Positions 11,796 to 24,070 of a stretch of DNA of 64,000 nucleotides are shown here, one piece after another. The stretch lies in NCBI GenBank assembly GCA_019915135.1, contig JAHLMK010000006.1:2418001-2482000 (forward strand), in the 5' to 3' direction. The notes under the pieces were generated by a model that was not told the origin of the DNA, searched no databases, and saw only the letters and a list, made by a program, of their open reading frames with translations. A program made the translations under genes and the position numbers. The stretch comes from Strobilurus pachycystidiatus. Its lineage: Eukaryota > Basidiomycota > Agaricomycetes > Agaricales > Physalacriaceae. Position 1 is the first letter of the stretch. Every line of letters begins with the position of its first letter.

Positions 11796-14700
11796 ATGCC
11801 AAGCGCGTACCATACGCAGACGCAGAGCGAGGTGCGTGCCACCCCAAGTTCCAACCCACACCCACCCACAATCCCCGCCTGCCTTAACATGCATCGCCTC
11901 TTTTCGCACCATCTCCCATACCCTCGCCTCGAATCCTCGTATTATCCGTCATCCCAATCCATTCCCCATTCTTACACTCAACCAATTTCTCCGCGGACTC
12001 GCCCTTGCATTCCTCATCCCTCGCTGACGCCTCCTCACTAGCCATTCTCCCCGAAATCGGACGACGCGGACGTGCTATGGCGCGTTATCGAGATCGTGGC
12101 GGAAAAATATGGGAAGTATAAGGTGCAATGGGAGGGTGTGGATCCTGGTGAGTGTTTTGGTCTGGTCTACGTTGAGTGTTGGATGCTGGATGTTGGATTT
12201 TGGGTGGCGGCAACGAGCGTTCGCCATTATTCGGTATGCTTGGTCGGCCTTGCGTTCGCGTTCGTTTTAGACATGACCACGAATAAGGAGTAAAGGAGAA
12301 TATTCATGAATATATTCTTAATCTTATTCATGAATATGAATATGACGAATATATTATATTCGTGAATAAGAATAAGTTGACAAATATAGAATATGAACCT
12401 TCAAGTTCACATAATCCTCAACTTATTCATGAATGTCTGACAATACTGAATTATCAGTACTAAAGACAAGTTTATGATAAATTTAGATGCTGTTTGAATG
12501 ATTTATAGGTCATTCAATAACTTTAACTGTGATCTTGAGTGACATTGAGATGATTATACTCGTATATTTGTGAATATTCATGAATAAAAGCGAAATATTT
12601 GCAGTGAAGATTAAGTTGACGAATAAGATTAAGAGTATATTCATGAATAACAATTATGACCCTTGGAGGGGGGATTATTCGTGTGCATGAATAAGAATAT
12701 ACTCGAATATATATTCGTGGACATCTCTAGTTCGTTTCATCCCTTTGTCTGCGCTCGTCTTCTCGTCTTTGCATTGCCATGGTATCCTTCATCGCCGCTG
12801 ACACGCACCCTTCCCTTGCAGAAACGGACAAACCATGGGAGCCGAGCTGGGTGGCGAAGTGCGATGTGACGCCTGATTTGGTGGAGATTTGGAAGGCAAA
12901 GAAAGAGGAGAAGGAGAAGAGGAAAAAGATCAGGAAGACTAAAGGTGCGTAGTTTGGCCTTGAATTCTTTCGCCGGCGCATGTACAGTACTGTCGTTCAC
13001 CTTTCCTTTTATCGGCATTAATCGCGCGCTCGCTGTATTCTTTTCCCATACCTCTTTCGTTTTCCAATGCTGACGAACGTGTTCGCAGGCCGGAAATCTT
13101 CCGCGTCGACGAAACGTTCCGTGACCAGGGGAGGAGAAGATGGTGACTCGGACGACTACGAGAACGCATTCGCGCCTTATTTGGAGAAGGACGACTCGAT
13201 CGAGGAGTTCAGTTCGTCTGTCAAGCCGACACGGAACGACGACTCTCGGCGCCGAACAGGAACAGGAACAGGTAGCAAAGAGGAGGAAGAAGGCTATCAT
13301 CGCCGGCGGGGGGCGGAGATTGCCGAGGAGGTGCGGGTGAAGAATGGGGGTGGGGGAGGGAAGAGGAGGAGATTGGAGGATTTAGTGAGGGGTGGGGAGG
13401 GGGATGGAGAGCAAGGGGATGAGGAGGAAGACCCCCCGCCGGTCATGGACCTCCCGGATTACGCGAGCACGTCTGACGGGGGCGATTATGTGATGCGGTA
13501 TGAGGGGGAGGGGGCTGCGGTGACAGGAGAGAGAAGGAAGGAGAAAGGAAGGAGGAGGGAGGAGGAGGAGGAGGATGTGGGGATGGAGGATGGGGAGGTT
13601 CAGGAGGAGAGGGAGGAAGGGGAGATCGTGACTGGGAAGGGGAAGGAGGCGGTTCAGTGGAAGTCGGGCACGCTGACTGTCCAGAGCAAGGAGCCGATGC
13701 CGCGCAAATTCGCTACATCTGCCGCACAATGCAAATCAGCTACGCCAGCCGTGGGGAGGAAATTGGCTACGCCGGCTCTTTCTCGAAAGTCTGCCACGCC
13801 ACTCGAGCCCTCCACTCCACCCAGCAAGTCGGTGACTCCGGCTGTACAGCGCAAGTCAACTATTCCGAAGTCAGCTACACCCGATGTGGCTAGAAAGTCG
13901 TCTACCCCAGCCGTCCAGCGCCCATCAGCGCTCGAGCCCGTCGCTGAGGATCCCGCCCTGCCCCTTGTTCGGAAGTCCGCTACGCCCGCCCAAGCTCAAT
14001 CCCAATCTCAGTCGCAGGAACAAGACCAGGACTCGTGCACGGACATTGACGATTCGGACGTGCAGGTGCGGGTGAGGGTGGAGGCAAAGCGAATGGAGGA
14101 GGAGGAGAGCACGCAGGATTTGGAGATGGAGAAGGCGAAAGCGAATGAAGGCGAAAATAAAGAGAAAATTGGTGTTGGGGAGAAAGGGAAAGAGAAGGTG
14201 CGCTTCGCTTTTAATTCGTTTATTGTGGTGTGAGAACTCATGTTTCGTAGGACGTGGATGTGGACGCAGACGTGGATATGGAGTTGGGATACCCGGAGGA
14301 GGACCCGGAGGTGGGTCTAGTTCTCATTTCGTTTTGTGTTGGGTGCTGATGCGATATATTGCAGGTCCCGGAAGCAGCCCGAGAACCCACACCCGATCCT
14401 CCTGTACCGTCCACCGCGCGTCCTGAACTCAGGGAATCGACCGACGCAATGAAGTCCCAGCCCGACCACCAACATTCTTCACCAGCCCAGGAATTGAACA
14501 CCGACTCTCCACCCGCCAAGGAAGTGGATGCACCCTCATCCCGACCCGAACCCGCACCCGACCACGACAAGGACAAGCTCGCATCCCTCCGCGCCAAACG
14601 CGACTTTTTCCACGCGCAGTACACGGCGCAGAGCGCGTATGTCACTACGCTGAGGGCGGAGAACGCGGAGCTTGTGGGGAGGAATGGGGTCTTGGAGAAA

Positions 14701-15733
14701 CAGGTGCGTGCTACTTTGTCTCGACTCCGTTCTGGTTCTACTCGATTCCAATGCTAATTGTAATTCATCCCTCAGGTGAAAGAGGGCGTGGATCTGGTCC
14801 GGCGGACGTTCGAAGGCCGCGTCAAGTGGCTCGAGGAAGACGTTGAACGATGGAGGGGCGTCGTTTCGCTGCTGGGCGAGTCCGAAACCCGCAGGGTGGA
14901 GAGGGGTAAGGAGATGGAGAGGCGTCTGGTGGAGAAAGAGCTGGAGAACGCGGACCTCAAGGAGAGAGTCCGGGAGCTGGAGCAGAACGCGGGGTCACCG
15001 ACACCTGCATCACCACCACCACGAGAGGACTGGGGCAACGAGAACTCGGAGGAGGATGGGGATTGGAGGGACGAGGAGAGTGCTGAGCCTCCCCCCCCGC
15101 CGCCGCCGCAGTTGCCACATCGAAACAGGGCAGAATCCACCTCGAAACGGCAGATGTCGACGGGCGACGTGGTGATGCACGCTATCAACGCGGCGAACCA
15201 AGTCTGGTTCCAGAGTCAAGGTGGGGAGAGTCAAAGACAGTCTGGTGGAGCCGTTGAGAGTCAGAGTCAGAGCCAGAGTCAGAGTCATGGGGCGGAGAGT
15301 CGTGGGGCGGAGAGTCAGTCTGGGGAGAGTCAGCCCTGGGGCAGGCTCGGACTCCTCACGCAGAAACCTGAGCCCGAGTCTTCTCAGTCCCAGGAGCAGG
15401 AGCAGGAGTACCAACGGGTGGACACGGACTCTCAATCACAGCCGTTGCAGCCTCTGTTCCAACACCTGCACGAGTTTCATTCGCAGCCGGATAGTGGAGG
15501 AGGAGTAGCGAAGCGAGAGAAGTACTTTTGCGGGTGGGAGATGGCGGATGGGGGACGGTGCGGGGCTGGGTTTGAGGCGAGGGGGGTGAGTTGAGTTTTA
15601 TTTATTGATTTTGTTCTGTTCTGTTGGGGTTTCCCTTTGTCCCTTGTTATGTCTGTTGCTGATTTGGTTCCCACAGGCCCTCGCACAGCACTTCCTCAGT
15701 GCCCCGGGACATGGGGGCAGTTCTGGTGTGTAG
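11796..15733 (+). CDS. Chromodomain / coiled-coil / C2H2-like protein
   Basis: An eight-exon gene of roughly 900 codons. Probable exons are 11796-11831, 12042-12147, 12822-12944, 13089-14197, 14251-14310, 14365-14703, 14776-15585 and 15677-15733; the phases I checked fit. Exons 2-3 encode a chromodomain: LWRVIEIVAEKYGKYKVQW, EGVDPETDKPWEPSW. Exon 4 is Glu/Gly-rich followed by Lys-Ser-Ala-Thr-Pro repeats. Exon 7 starts with a coiled coil (VKWLEEDVERWRGVV onward) and later has Ser-Gln runs. Exons 7-8 together form a C2H2-like finger (FCGWEMADGGRCGAGF, then QHFLSAPGH). A nuclear chromatin role is inferred from the chromodomain. Intron 2 holds a hAT-like insertion. It is convergent with NLR copy 2. 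The first exon and start codon are the least certain part. Confidence 0.75.
12268..12729. mobile_element. hAT-like miniature element (462 bp) in intron 2 of the chromodomain gene
   Basis: The ends are TAGACATGACCACGAAT (12268-12284) and the complement of TAGAGATGTCCACGAAT (12713-12729). It is flanked by a perfect 8-bp duplication GTTCGTTT (12260-12267 and 12730-12737). The interior is AT-rich, made of degenerate ATTCATGAATAT-type repeats that can fold on themselves, and is non-coding. The ends match those of the element at 55214-55686, so the two belong to one family. Confidence 0.88.
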
Positions 15734-15970
15734 GGTAGAGGTCATATGTATGTTTATCTGTAGTATGTGTGGGGTATTTATTGTTAAGTTATCTGTTAAG
15801 GCATTACCTGTTTTATCATCTCTGAACACTCAGCGTGAAAGACTGCGTATTGGGGCGCCAAAATAAAACTTACCTGAAAGAGTGTAACTTGAGTGTGAAA
15901 GTTAGCAAAAAAAAAAAAAAACTTGGGAATATATTATACATCAACTATGAAAGACATGTGTACTACATAT

Positions 15971-18900
15971 TCAGTCACTTTCATTCTCCTTTGCCACTTT
16001 GTGATCCAGTAAGATCTGCATGATCTTTGGGTCACATTCTTCTTCCTTGTGCTTAGAATAGTAATCCAACACAGGCTCAACATCAGCTCCGTGTGCTATC
16101 AACAAATAGACAGTTTCTACATAATTGTTGCCTTCTTCATTCCACCAGGGTCTCCCTATCTGGCCCTTTGTCACGGCCAGTAAAGCAGTCCCATATTCAC
16201 CAGCATATTCACCACCTTGAGCATTGACATCAGTGTCTTGGTCAAGAAAGGTTTGAACAACAGTGGCATCTCCACAATAAGCTGCAGCCTGCAATGCGTT
16301 CCCATAATAACCACCTTGAGCATTGACATCAGCACCTTGGTCAAGGAGAGTCTGAACAACAGTGGAATCTCCACAATCAGCTGCAGCCTGCAATGCGTTC
16401 CCATAATAACCACCTTGAGCATTGACATCAGCGCCTTGGTCAAGAAAGGTTTGAACAACAGTGGCATATCCCCAAAATGCTGCAGCCTGCAATGCGTTCC
16501 CATAATGACCACCTTGAGCATTGACATCAGCGCCTTGGGCAAGGAGGGTTTGAACAACAGTGGCATGTCCCCAACAAGCGGCAGCCTGCAATGCATTCCC
16601 GTATTCACCACCTTGAGCATTGACATCAGCGCCTTGGTCAAGAAGGGTTTGAACAACAGTGGCGTGTCCACAACAAGCTGCAGCCTGCAGTGCATTCTCA
16701 TAATAACCACCTTGAGCATTGACATCAGCGCCATGATCAAGAAGAGTTTGAACAATAGTGGCATCTCCAAGATAAACTGCAGCCTGCAATGCATTCCCAT
16801 AATAACCACCTTGAGCATTGACATCAGCGCCTTGGTCAAGAAAAGTTTGAACAACAGTGACATGTCCACAACAAGCTGCAGCCTGCAGTGCATTCTCATA
16901 ATAACCACCTTGAGCATTGACATCAGCGCCGTGGTCAAGAAAAGTTTGAACAATAGTGGCATCTCCACGATAAGCTGCAGCCTGCAATGCATTCCCATAA
17001 TGACCACCTTGAGCATTGACATCAGTGCCGTGGTCAAGAAAAGTTTGAACAATAGTGGCATCTCCACAATAAGCTGCAGCCTGCAATGCATTCCCATAAT
17101 GACCACCTTGAGCATTGACATCAGCGCCATGGTCAAGAAGAGTTTGAACAATAGTGGCATCTCCACGACAAAGTGCAGCCTGCAATGCATTCCCATAACG
17201 ATCACCTTGAGCATTGACATCAGCGCCTTTGTCAAGAAGGGTTTGAACAATAGTGGCATATCCCAAAAAAACTGCAGCATACAATGCATTTCCATAATAA
17301 CTACTTTGAACATTGACATCAGCGCCTCGGTCAAGAAGGGTTTGAACAACAGTGGCATGTTGATGACAAATTGCAGCCTGCAATGCATTCCCATAATGAC
17401 CACCTTGAACATTGACATCAGCGCCTTGGTCAAGAAGGGTTTGAACAACAGTGGCAAGTCCCCTAAAAGCAGCACGCTGCAATACATTCCCACATTCACC
17501 AACTTGAGCATTGACATCAGCACCATGGTGCAAAAGGAGAATGACAATGTCATTGTTGTTTTCCTCAGATGATGAAATGAGAGCAGCATTGAGTATCTGC
17601 TGTTTGACTGGACCAGCTGCAACTAGAGAATGGACTACATTCAGCTGATTGTTGTATGCTGCATATTGTAAAAGTGAACTATCATGGATTTTCTCCCCTA
17701 AATATAATGACTGACGCCAAAAATGCCACTGTGGACTTTCAGGTGTCATGAGTAAATTTGCCAATTCCATTCTCTCTGATTGGCATCCACTGAAGTTGAG
17801 ATGCTTCAACCAATACTTTGCAGAGTAGTCCACAAGTTTGACTTTCTCTTCTAGACCTGAGATTGAGTAAGTGTGACTCCGGTCCTCTGTCCTGAAGTAG
17901 CAGAGCTTTGCAAGACAAGTGTGAGCAATCATATCATGACCAGATAATGGCTCTATGCCATATTGCTTTGCAAGAGTGGTGACTCCAGTTGTAAGATAGT
18001 CACGAACAGATGAGTGAGCAAGCTGAATCTAATCAGTTATAATATAGTCAGTTCTAAATTCATAATTGAGAAGATATTTACGCACAATATTTCTTCTTCC
18101 ATGTCTAATATTGTCCTCCTCAGTGACAACAACTAGACTGGATAGTTGTTTTGTCAACAGCATCCTATTTTGAGTTTGCAAAGCAGGGTCAAATTGCCAC
18201 ATAATAGGTGATGTGTCAAATGCAAATGCAGCATCATTCAACTCATCAATGGTGAGATTTTGGAATGAAAGACACAGCCATTGGAGAGCTCGGTGTAAAC
18301 CTAAGTTATAGTTTTTGCTGTTGCGTGACAAAATCTGATCGTAAAGTGCATTCAAATCCTGAGGTAGCTGTGAGAGAGCTGCAGCCAATTGCCTCTGATT
18401 ATGGCACTCCACCAACTCGCGAAGCAGACAGGCAACAAAGCGAAACCTGTGAAAAGAATCAGAATTAGATGAAGGAAAAATATAGCTAATGATCAGGATC
18501 TTACATGCCTGCTCCACGTTTCATGAGAGTTGTCATAATTTCCTGCTTCTGCTCTGATGGCCAATGCTTCAGATCATCATTTGTCTGTAGCTGGTTGGTG
18601 ATGAAGCTAGTGATGTCGTCTGACACAGAGTGGTCACCATTTAGGTTAATCTGTGTGGAGACAGAAGGAAGACAAGCTGTGAAGGGATCCCGTGGCTGAC
18701 TTGTCACCAGAAGATGCAACCTCGTATTTGGCCATTGGTGCACCAGCATGATGAAGTCCAGCAAATGCTGATGCTCTGATGCAGAACATTCATCAAGTGC
18801 ATCAAGAACAATGTAGGTATTGGAAAGGTCCTGAAGGACCCTTTTCAACATATCAAGAACAACCCTTTCAGAAGGAGGAGTTTGGCCCCTACGACCAGCC

Positions 18901-20260
18901 TCATGATAATAGTCACTTGTGACCCTATGAGGAATTGGAGTGTACTGTGAGAGTTGATAGAGAAGTGACCGGACAGCTGGATCAAGGTGGTCCTTGCTGC
19001 CATCGGACTCATTGACACTGAAATAGAAGAACGCCAACGGAATACTGTTATCAGCATCAAAGTTGTCAATGATGCTTGAGCTAGTGATGAAAGAATCAGA
19101 AACATGAGCACAAGGTAAACATCTGCATTACCTGAGAATAGTCTTTCCTGTGCCCGCTACAAACATTGTTTAGTCACTGCATAAATTGTAGCGTGTAAAC
19201 TCACAGTTACCAGATATCCATAGAAGGGACCCGGGAGTTTCCTTCCATTCTAGAAAGCGTTCATTGTCCAAGATGAGCCATTCACCGGTGCCCTCCATCC
19301 GTGCTTTCCGAGCACGCATGAGATTGGACCGCCCGTCCGGGGGACTGTCAAGCCATTTGAAGAGATCGGCATCCATACTATGTAACAAAGTCAGGCACGT
19401 GCATCTAAAATATATAGAAACACTCACACTCGACCGTGAAGATAGTCAACCTTCACTGCCAGCGCAATCGCACATTTGATCTTGAGGGACAGTATATCAG
19501 AATTAAAAGTTGTTCATTCGATTGGTCACATACCTGGAGACGATCTTGGTACCCATCCATCTCCTTATCCAGCACATTGAAATTGGCACTGAACTTGTCA
19601 TGGCCAGCGCCCTTCGTAAACTTGCCGTGTTTCTTGTATTGTTCGACGTAGCCGGTCACTTTGTCGAGCAGTCTTCGGGATGTCAGGCATCTCTGAGCGT
19701 TGTATGGTAAGGCAAGCTTACTCCTTATAACCGAGAAGGTCGGACTTGAGATTGTCAAGCAACGCCGAACGATTAGTAGTGTTGACTTGTTCGAGCACCG
19801 GGGCGATCGTGTTCCAAATGGCCTCGGATTTGTCGACCAGCTGCGCAACCTGCTCTTGATCCGCAGTGTAACTCTAGAAGAGAGCTCTGTAAGCTCCATG
19901 ACGGGTGTAGAGAAGAGCAATTTTGCTTACCTTGTGCATCTCGAGGAGCTGTCTCATCGCCATCACCACAGGTCCCACCCAGGGAACGTTCTGCACCACC
20001 TGTCCCACTTGATCGAGCGCCCCGAGGATGATTTCACCGTTAGAGAGGACCGTGTCAACAAGCTTGGGCTTATCAGGTCGAACGCCCGTCGAGGACGACT
20101 TCCCGGGGTCTACAGCAGCACCGGCGGATGCTTCCGACCCGGCGTCGCTTCCAGACTGCCTGCGAGAAGGACCATGGTTGGCTAGGTTCCCAGACGCGGA
20201 GGTGCGGCGGAGACTGCGAGGAGTGAACCGTCTGCGAATCGCGGCTTTGAGTTTCTGCAT
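15971..20260 (-). pseudogene. NACHT-ankyrin NLR receptor, copy 2, complete except for an in-frame stop
   Basis: The start ATG is at 20260 (MQKLKAAIRRR), leading to a hydrophobic helix region (VVQNVPWVGPVVMAMRQLLE), then linker exons and LLWISGN. Walker A GNSGTGKT is completed by a micro-exon near 19138-19162. The NACHT exon (about 18529-19081) has Walker B VLDALDEC. Next come a winged-helix-like region and an ankyrin domain of about 13 near-identical 33-residue units plus a diverged last one, ending at 15971. A TAG at 18029-18031 interrupts the frame just before the conserved LAHSSVRDYL segment. Copy 3 has CAG there, and the frame is open again directly after, so a single C-to-T change disabled or truncated the protein. 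Without readthrough the product is a NACHT protein lacking its sensor repeats. Confidence 0.85.
16210..17530 (-). repeat. 99-bp ankyrin-encoding tandem repeat array (about 13 units)
   Basis: Each unit encodes a 33-residue ankyrin repeat of the form GADVNAQGGxYGNALQAA followed by a variable pair or triplet, then GxATxVQTLLDx. Units are nearly identical at the DNA level. Differences cluster at a few positions: His/Tyr/Glu after GG, Gly/Glu before Asn, and the residues around CGD, CGH, WGH and WGY. NLR copy 3 has six units. Homogenised repeats with focused variation are known from fungal allorecognition receptors. Confidence 0.9.
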
Positions 20261-21890
20261 GGTGGTTTGAGAGCAAGGATGAGGGGTGCGTGTGACGATA
20301 CATGCTGTCAATCCAAGGCGGTGGCTTGATTTCCCGCGCTGTAGCCGCGTTTTCCCCACACAACGGACATTGCCATGCGCCGGCTGATAGCTACGAGGTC
20401 TGGACTCTCGTCAACCGGCCCGTGATAGATAGCTATCACTGCGAGGACGCCTCTTTCTCCCATCCCTCCTGAGTCTATCACACGTTCGTTCCAATCGACT
20501 GAAGAACATGCTCATTCGTGGCACTCGAACTCGAAGTGAGAGACGCCGCCGCGGGATGAATCAAGAGCTAAGACTCGGACACGCCAACTGCAAAGAATCA
20601 CACACTCTCGAGCGGAACTTTCTCCTGCCCGCATCCGAATGCACTTCACCTTTGGCTGATTGCATTGGCGTTAAAGTCGCAGTGGCTTGCGTGGAAGCGT
20701 TCCGTATGAGTCTTCCCCTGCCATCCGTCCTTTATAGCTTTCGATGAATGTCTGCATCGGACAAGATTCATCGAGGCGCGCGCGAACGTGGGAGTGGCCG
20801 TAAGGTACGTTCGCTGGATCTTGTCGTGAGTATTGACGAGTCTTTCTGTACGGGATGTGCTTGGTATCTGAAACGCTCCACGGCATGTCTTCAAATATGA
20901 TTGGCTCAATACCAATGATCGTGGAAGCTCTCCCAATATTCGAGTGACTGTGGACCGTTACACGAAGGTGCTTGGGATTCTGGCGCGGTCGTCATAGGAA
21001 TGGACACTCGGCTACTATGGTACGAGAAATCGATCGTTGAAAGTCCGGTTCGTTTCCCTCTCATACCGTGACGCGGGTCTCTAGCTGAGATGTAAGCATC
21101 AAATCTAATATGCACTTCCCAACTCATAATGTTACACCCTCTACATGTCGAGTAGTGTACCCGGGCCGCCACCAGAAACGCCAAAGCTCGTTATAACACT
21201 GCGCACGCTCCCGGAAAGCAACGACTTGAGGCGGCCGGTCTACAGAAAGACTCGAGGGTCGGAGGTCATTGGACGGGACCTACCATTCAGCTTGAGACAC
21301 AGAAGGAGGTGGAAAAGACAACGTACGAGGATCACCTTGGCGCCGCCAGTGCCCGGATCCACGAAAAGGAAAACAAGAAGTTGAAGCGCGACTCGTTGCG
21401 GACGAGCTCGAATAGCAAATCCACATCGAAAACTCCCAACGTCTGTCCCTCTTTGGGCGTACCGGTCCGTTATGCGGTGCGGCGAGTGCTGGGATTGAGG
21501 TGCGAAATTTCCCGCCGCCTGTAGAGAGTCCTCGGCCCATAGTACCCGCAACGGAGAAAAGTACGCGTCCGGATTGTGAGATTGCGGTGATCATTAGAGG
21601 TCTTAGGTATTAGAAATTTAGATCTGTTGGCTGGCTTCTCGAGACAGAAATGAGCCGAGCTCCCAGTCTTTGGCGTGGCGACTCACACTTCAAAGCAGCG
21701 GCGAGGGCTTTTGTCACTCGGAGCTCCATAGATGGATGAGAAAAAATTGGTAAGAATGTCCATATGAACAGAGAGAAACCCGCGCGCGGAATTGGTTTGC
21801 TCGTGGAGGTTGCTGGAGGAGCAGAGGCGAGGATGTGCCTGTGATGACATCATCAAATCACACCTTCTCCTTTGCCATCATCGTCGAGTA
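20261..21890. other. Upstream region of NLR copy 2; no gene assigned
   Basis: A plus-strand exon-like frame after an acceptor near 21303 encodes a charged stretch (KEVEKTTYEDHLGAASARI) that I cannot identify. Other frames are short. The region sits where the membrane-gene relic lies in the other modules, but only loose resemblance is seen. Confidence 0.3.
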
Positions 21891-23110
21891 GTGCCGCGTA
21901 AACAACAACGATGACAGGGAACTCTATCATTACTTATGACCCGCCTGCTCGCAAACTCTCCGCAAAGGACGGCGCGCCGGAAGTTCGGACTGACCGAATT
22001 GTGCTGGCAAATCTCCCTCGTTTCATAGCACGACGCGACGCGACACGACACATCGCATCGTCCAGGCTGTGGTGCGCCCTCTCAGCCACCGCGCACATCC
22101 ACAGCGACGGCGAACATGTATACGGACACGCCGTGGGATCCGAGTCACGCGGCATAGGGAATAAATGTGAGTGTCGATTATGTTTGTTGTCCTCAGAGGC
22201 CTGACACTTTGATTGGGACGGCAGGTCTCATTGCTTCTACGGGTGCACGGCCGGCTCAAATGCTCCATTTTCTGCCGCGTTCAAAAACGCTCCCGACGGA
22301 TTCCCTAGTAACACCAGCGAACACGACCATCGCGTTACGCTCGCCGAACGCGAGTCAGGCTAAGACTACAGCCAATAACCGGCGCGGGTAAGAAAACCCC
22401 GACCGTCACCGCGCTTGAGGGCGAAGAATGCGGGATTTGTGGTGATAATTGACCTTTGAAGAAGCAGGTACGTGTCTCTGGGTTCTTGCTTTTGTTTTGC
22501 TCTTTCGTTCCTTCGTTTCTGTTTTGCTGGGGATTCAATTTCGTTCGCCTGGTGCGAGCATTCGTCTTTCGTCAATCTTCCGTTTCCTTGCAATGCTGTT
22601 GCATTTCTTCGTTGGCTTTTGTCTCGGCTTGCATTGATTCGAATCCCCATTGACGCACCCATTATGCTTAGACATCGGCACTATCGCTTGGACTTTCGTG
22701 GCCGTGTCACGTCGCTCCGCTCGAGGAGGATGTGGAGCAGTGGATGCGATCGTTGCGCTTTTTGTGCTTTTTGCTGGCATTCCTTGCTACGGCGTCAACG
22801 TCAACCTTCGCCGAATCTCGCCTACACCGATCATCATTCATCCCGCGCCATAGGTCCGAGCTCTAATCTCGCGACATCCACAGCTAAATCAAGATCGCAG
22901 ACGATTTTGGGGTGGGATGGGCATGTATCCATGTCTGGATACAAACCGCGACACCCATCGTTCTCGTCTTTCAGTTCGCGGCCCCCAGCCGAACACACCG
23001 CGATCCTCGCCTATACATTCCCCAGTCAGTTGACCTCCAATTCCCGTGCTGACGCAGAGCGCGTTTTGTTCGCAATTCCAATCACACGAGGGTGCGGGTG
23101 AAGAGGGGGG
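21891..23110 (+). pseudogene. Eroded chromodomain-family relic
   Basis: The stretch at about 22020-22240 closely resembles 62540-62740: both contain CATCG-TCCAGGCTGTGGTGCGCCCTC-type sequence and a GACACRCCGTG segment followed by a GTGAGTGYCG donor. Near 22690-22760 the DNA resembles the coiled-coil exon of the intact gene (TTCGTGGCCGTGTCACGTCG against TTCGAAGGCCGCGTCAAGTG). No open gene remains. Confidence 0.4.
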
Positions 23111-23399
23111 ATGGTCGAAGGAGCGAGAGGACGAGGGTGAGGGTGAGGGTTGTGGTGATAGCTGGGAAAAGAGGAGGAGGAGGAGCTCGCGCCTGAACTA
23201 CGCGACTACGTCCAACGGGTGGTGATTGATTCAATGCGGTAGAAGGAGGATGAGGGGCGCCGACGACATCGGAAATTGCCGAGTACAGGAAGATCGTCTG
23301 GTGGCTCATTCCAGTAGACGTGTCTTCGTACTTCTGTAATGCAAACAATCCATACTTATCACTGACACCACTGCTCCCTTAGTACTTAGGCAACTCACC

Positions 23400-24070
23400 G
23401 CTCCTCCATTTGGAGGCTCTTAATATCTTCCACCTCCCTACCACCCGCCTAAGCAGCCAATGCAAAATACGAAGAAAACACGAGCAGACTACTACTCTGA
23501 CTCTTGTGATCAGTAGAATGATGGAGATCAAGGCGCGGTTGGGTCGACGTACGAATATGTTGTGTTGGCAGCGAGTGCGCAAAGAATCGCCAGCCTATTA
23601 GGTGTATATCCTGTATCCGGCCGTGATTGTGGCGCGAAATCATACGGGCATCATTGTAGTATTTTGTAGGTGTTTCAGTAACGCGCGACCATCATCTAGA
23701 CGTCTGTCCTTGTCAATGACACCACACATGGGCCGCCTGCTGGGCTGGACAACGATGCCTGCCAGTAGGAAGTGGCGCGTCGGGATCCAGACACATGCTC
23801 ATCGAGCCGACGACAAAGAGGATCACTATTGTCTACCTTCACCTGTACAAAAACGGCTGTGATCTACCGAGAACCTAACTCGACCGGGAATACATGTGCC
23901 GACGTACGCATGCACTATTCTGTAGCAGGTTAGGTGCACATCGTCTCCGAGTCGTGAAAATGTGAAACGTACATTTTTGATGGCCCAACTGACTCTCAGA
24001 GTACCGACAACCGTCTCGTATTCGATAAAGTCGCTAAGCAGCCACGGGGTCGGTGCAATCACGAGAACGA
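23400..24070 (-). pseudogene. Relic of the unidentified membrane-protein gene (block b)
   Basis: The minus strand holds a hydrophobic segment (SSLLVFSSYFALAA) matching in position and character the TSTGTIILLGFFSFGVR segment at 27.7 kb. CCGAGAACCTAACTCGACC near 23868 matches CCGAGAACCTAACGCGACG near 60229. Frames are broken and the family is unidentified. Confidence 0.35.

Noticed and set aside
13382..13729. Leu/Pro-rich minus-strand frame opposite the chromodomain gene
   Set aside because: It is the antisense of the Glu/Gly-rich exon 4 and not conserved in the relic copies.
16217..17572. A 451-codon plus-strand frame and a 483-codon alternative minus-strand frame across the ankyrin array
   Set aside because: Both are shadows created by the 99-bp periodicity of the ankyrin-coding repeats. 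They have no start context or family resemblance, and the same happens over the shorter array in copy 3.
18029..18081. A possible 53-base intron (GTAAAT...TAG) that would remove the stop in NLR copy 2
   Set aside because: Its length is not a multiple of three and splicing would shift the frame away from the conserved LAHSSVRDYL segment. Copy 3 reads straight through the same stretch.
22625..22645. GATTCGAATCCCC as a tRNA B-box
   Set aside because: No matching A-box or cloverleaf arms could be formed around it.
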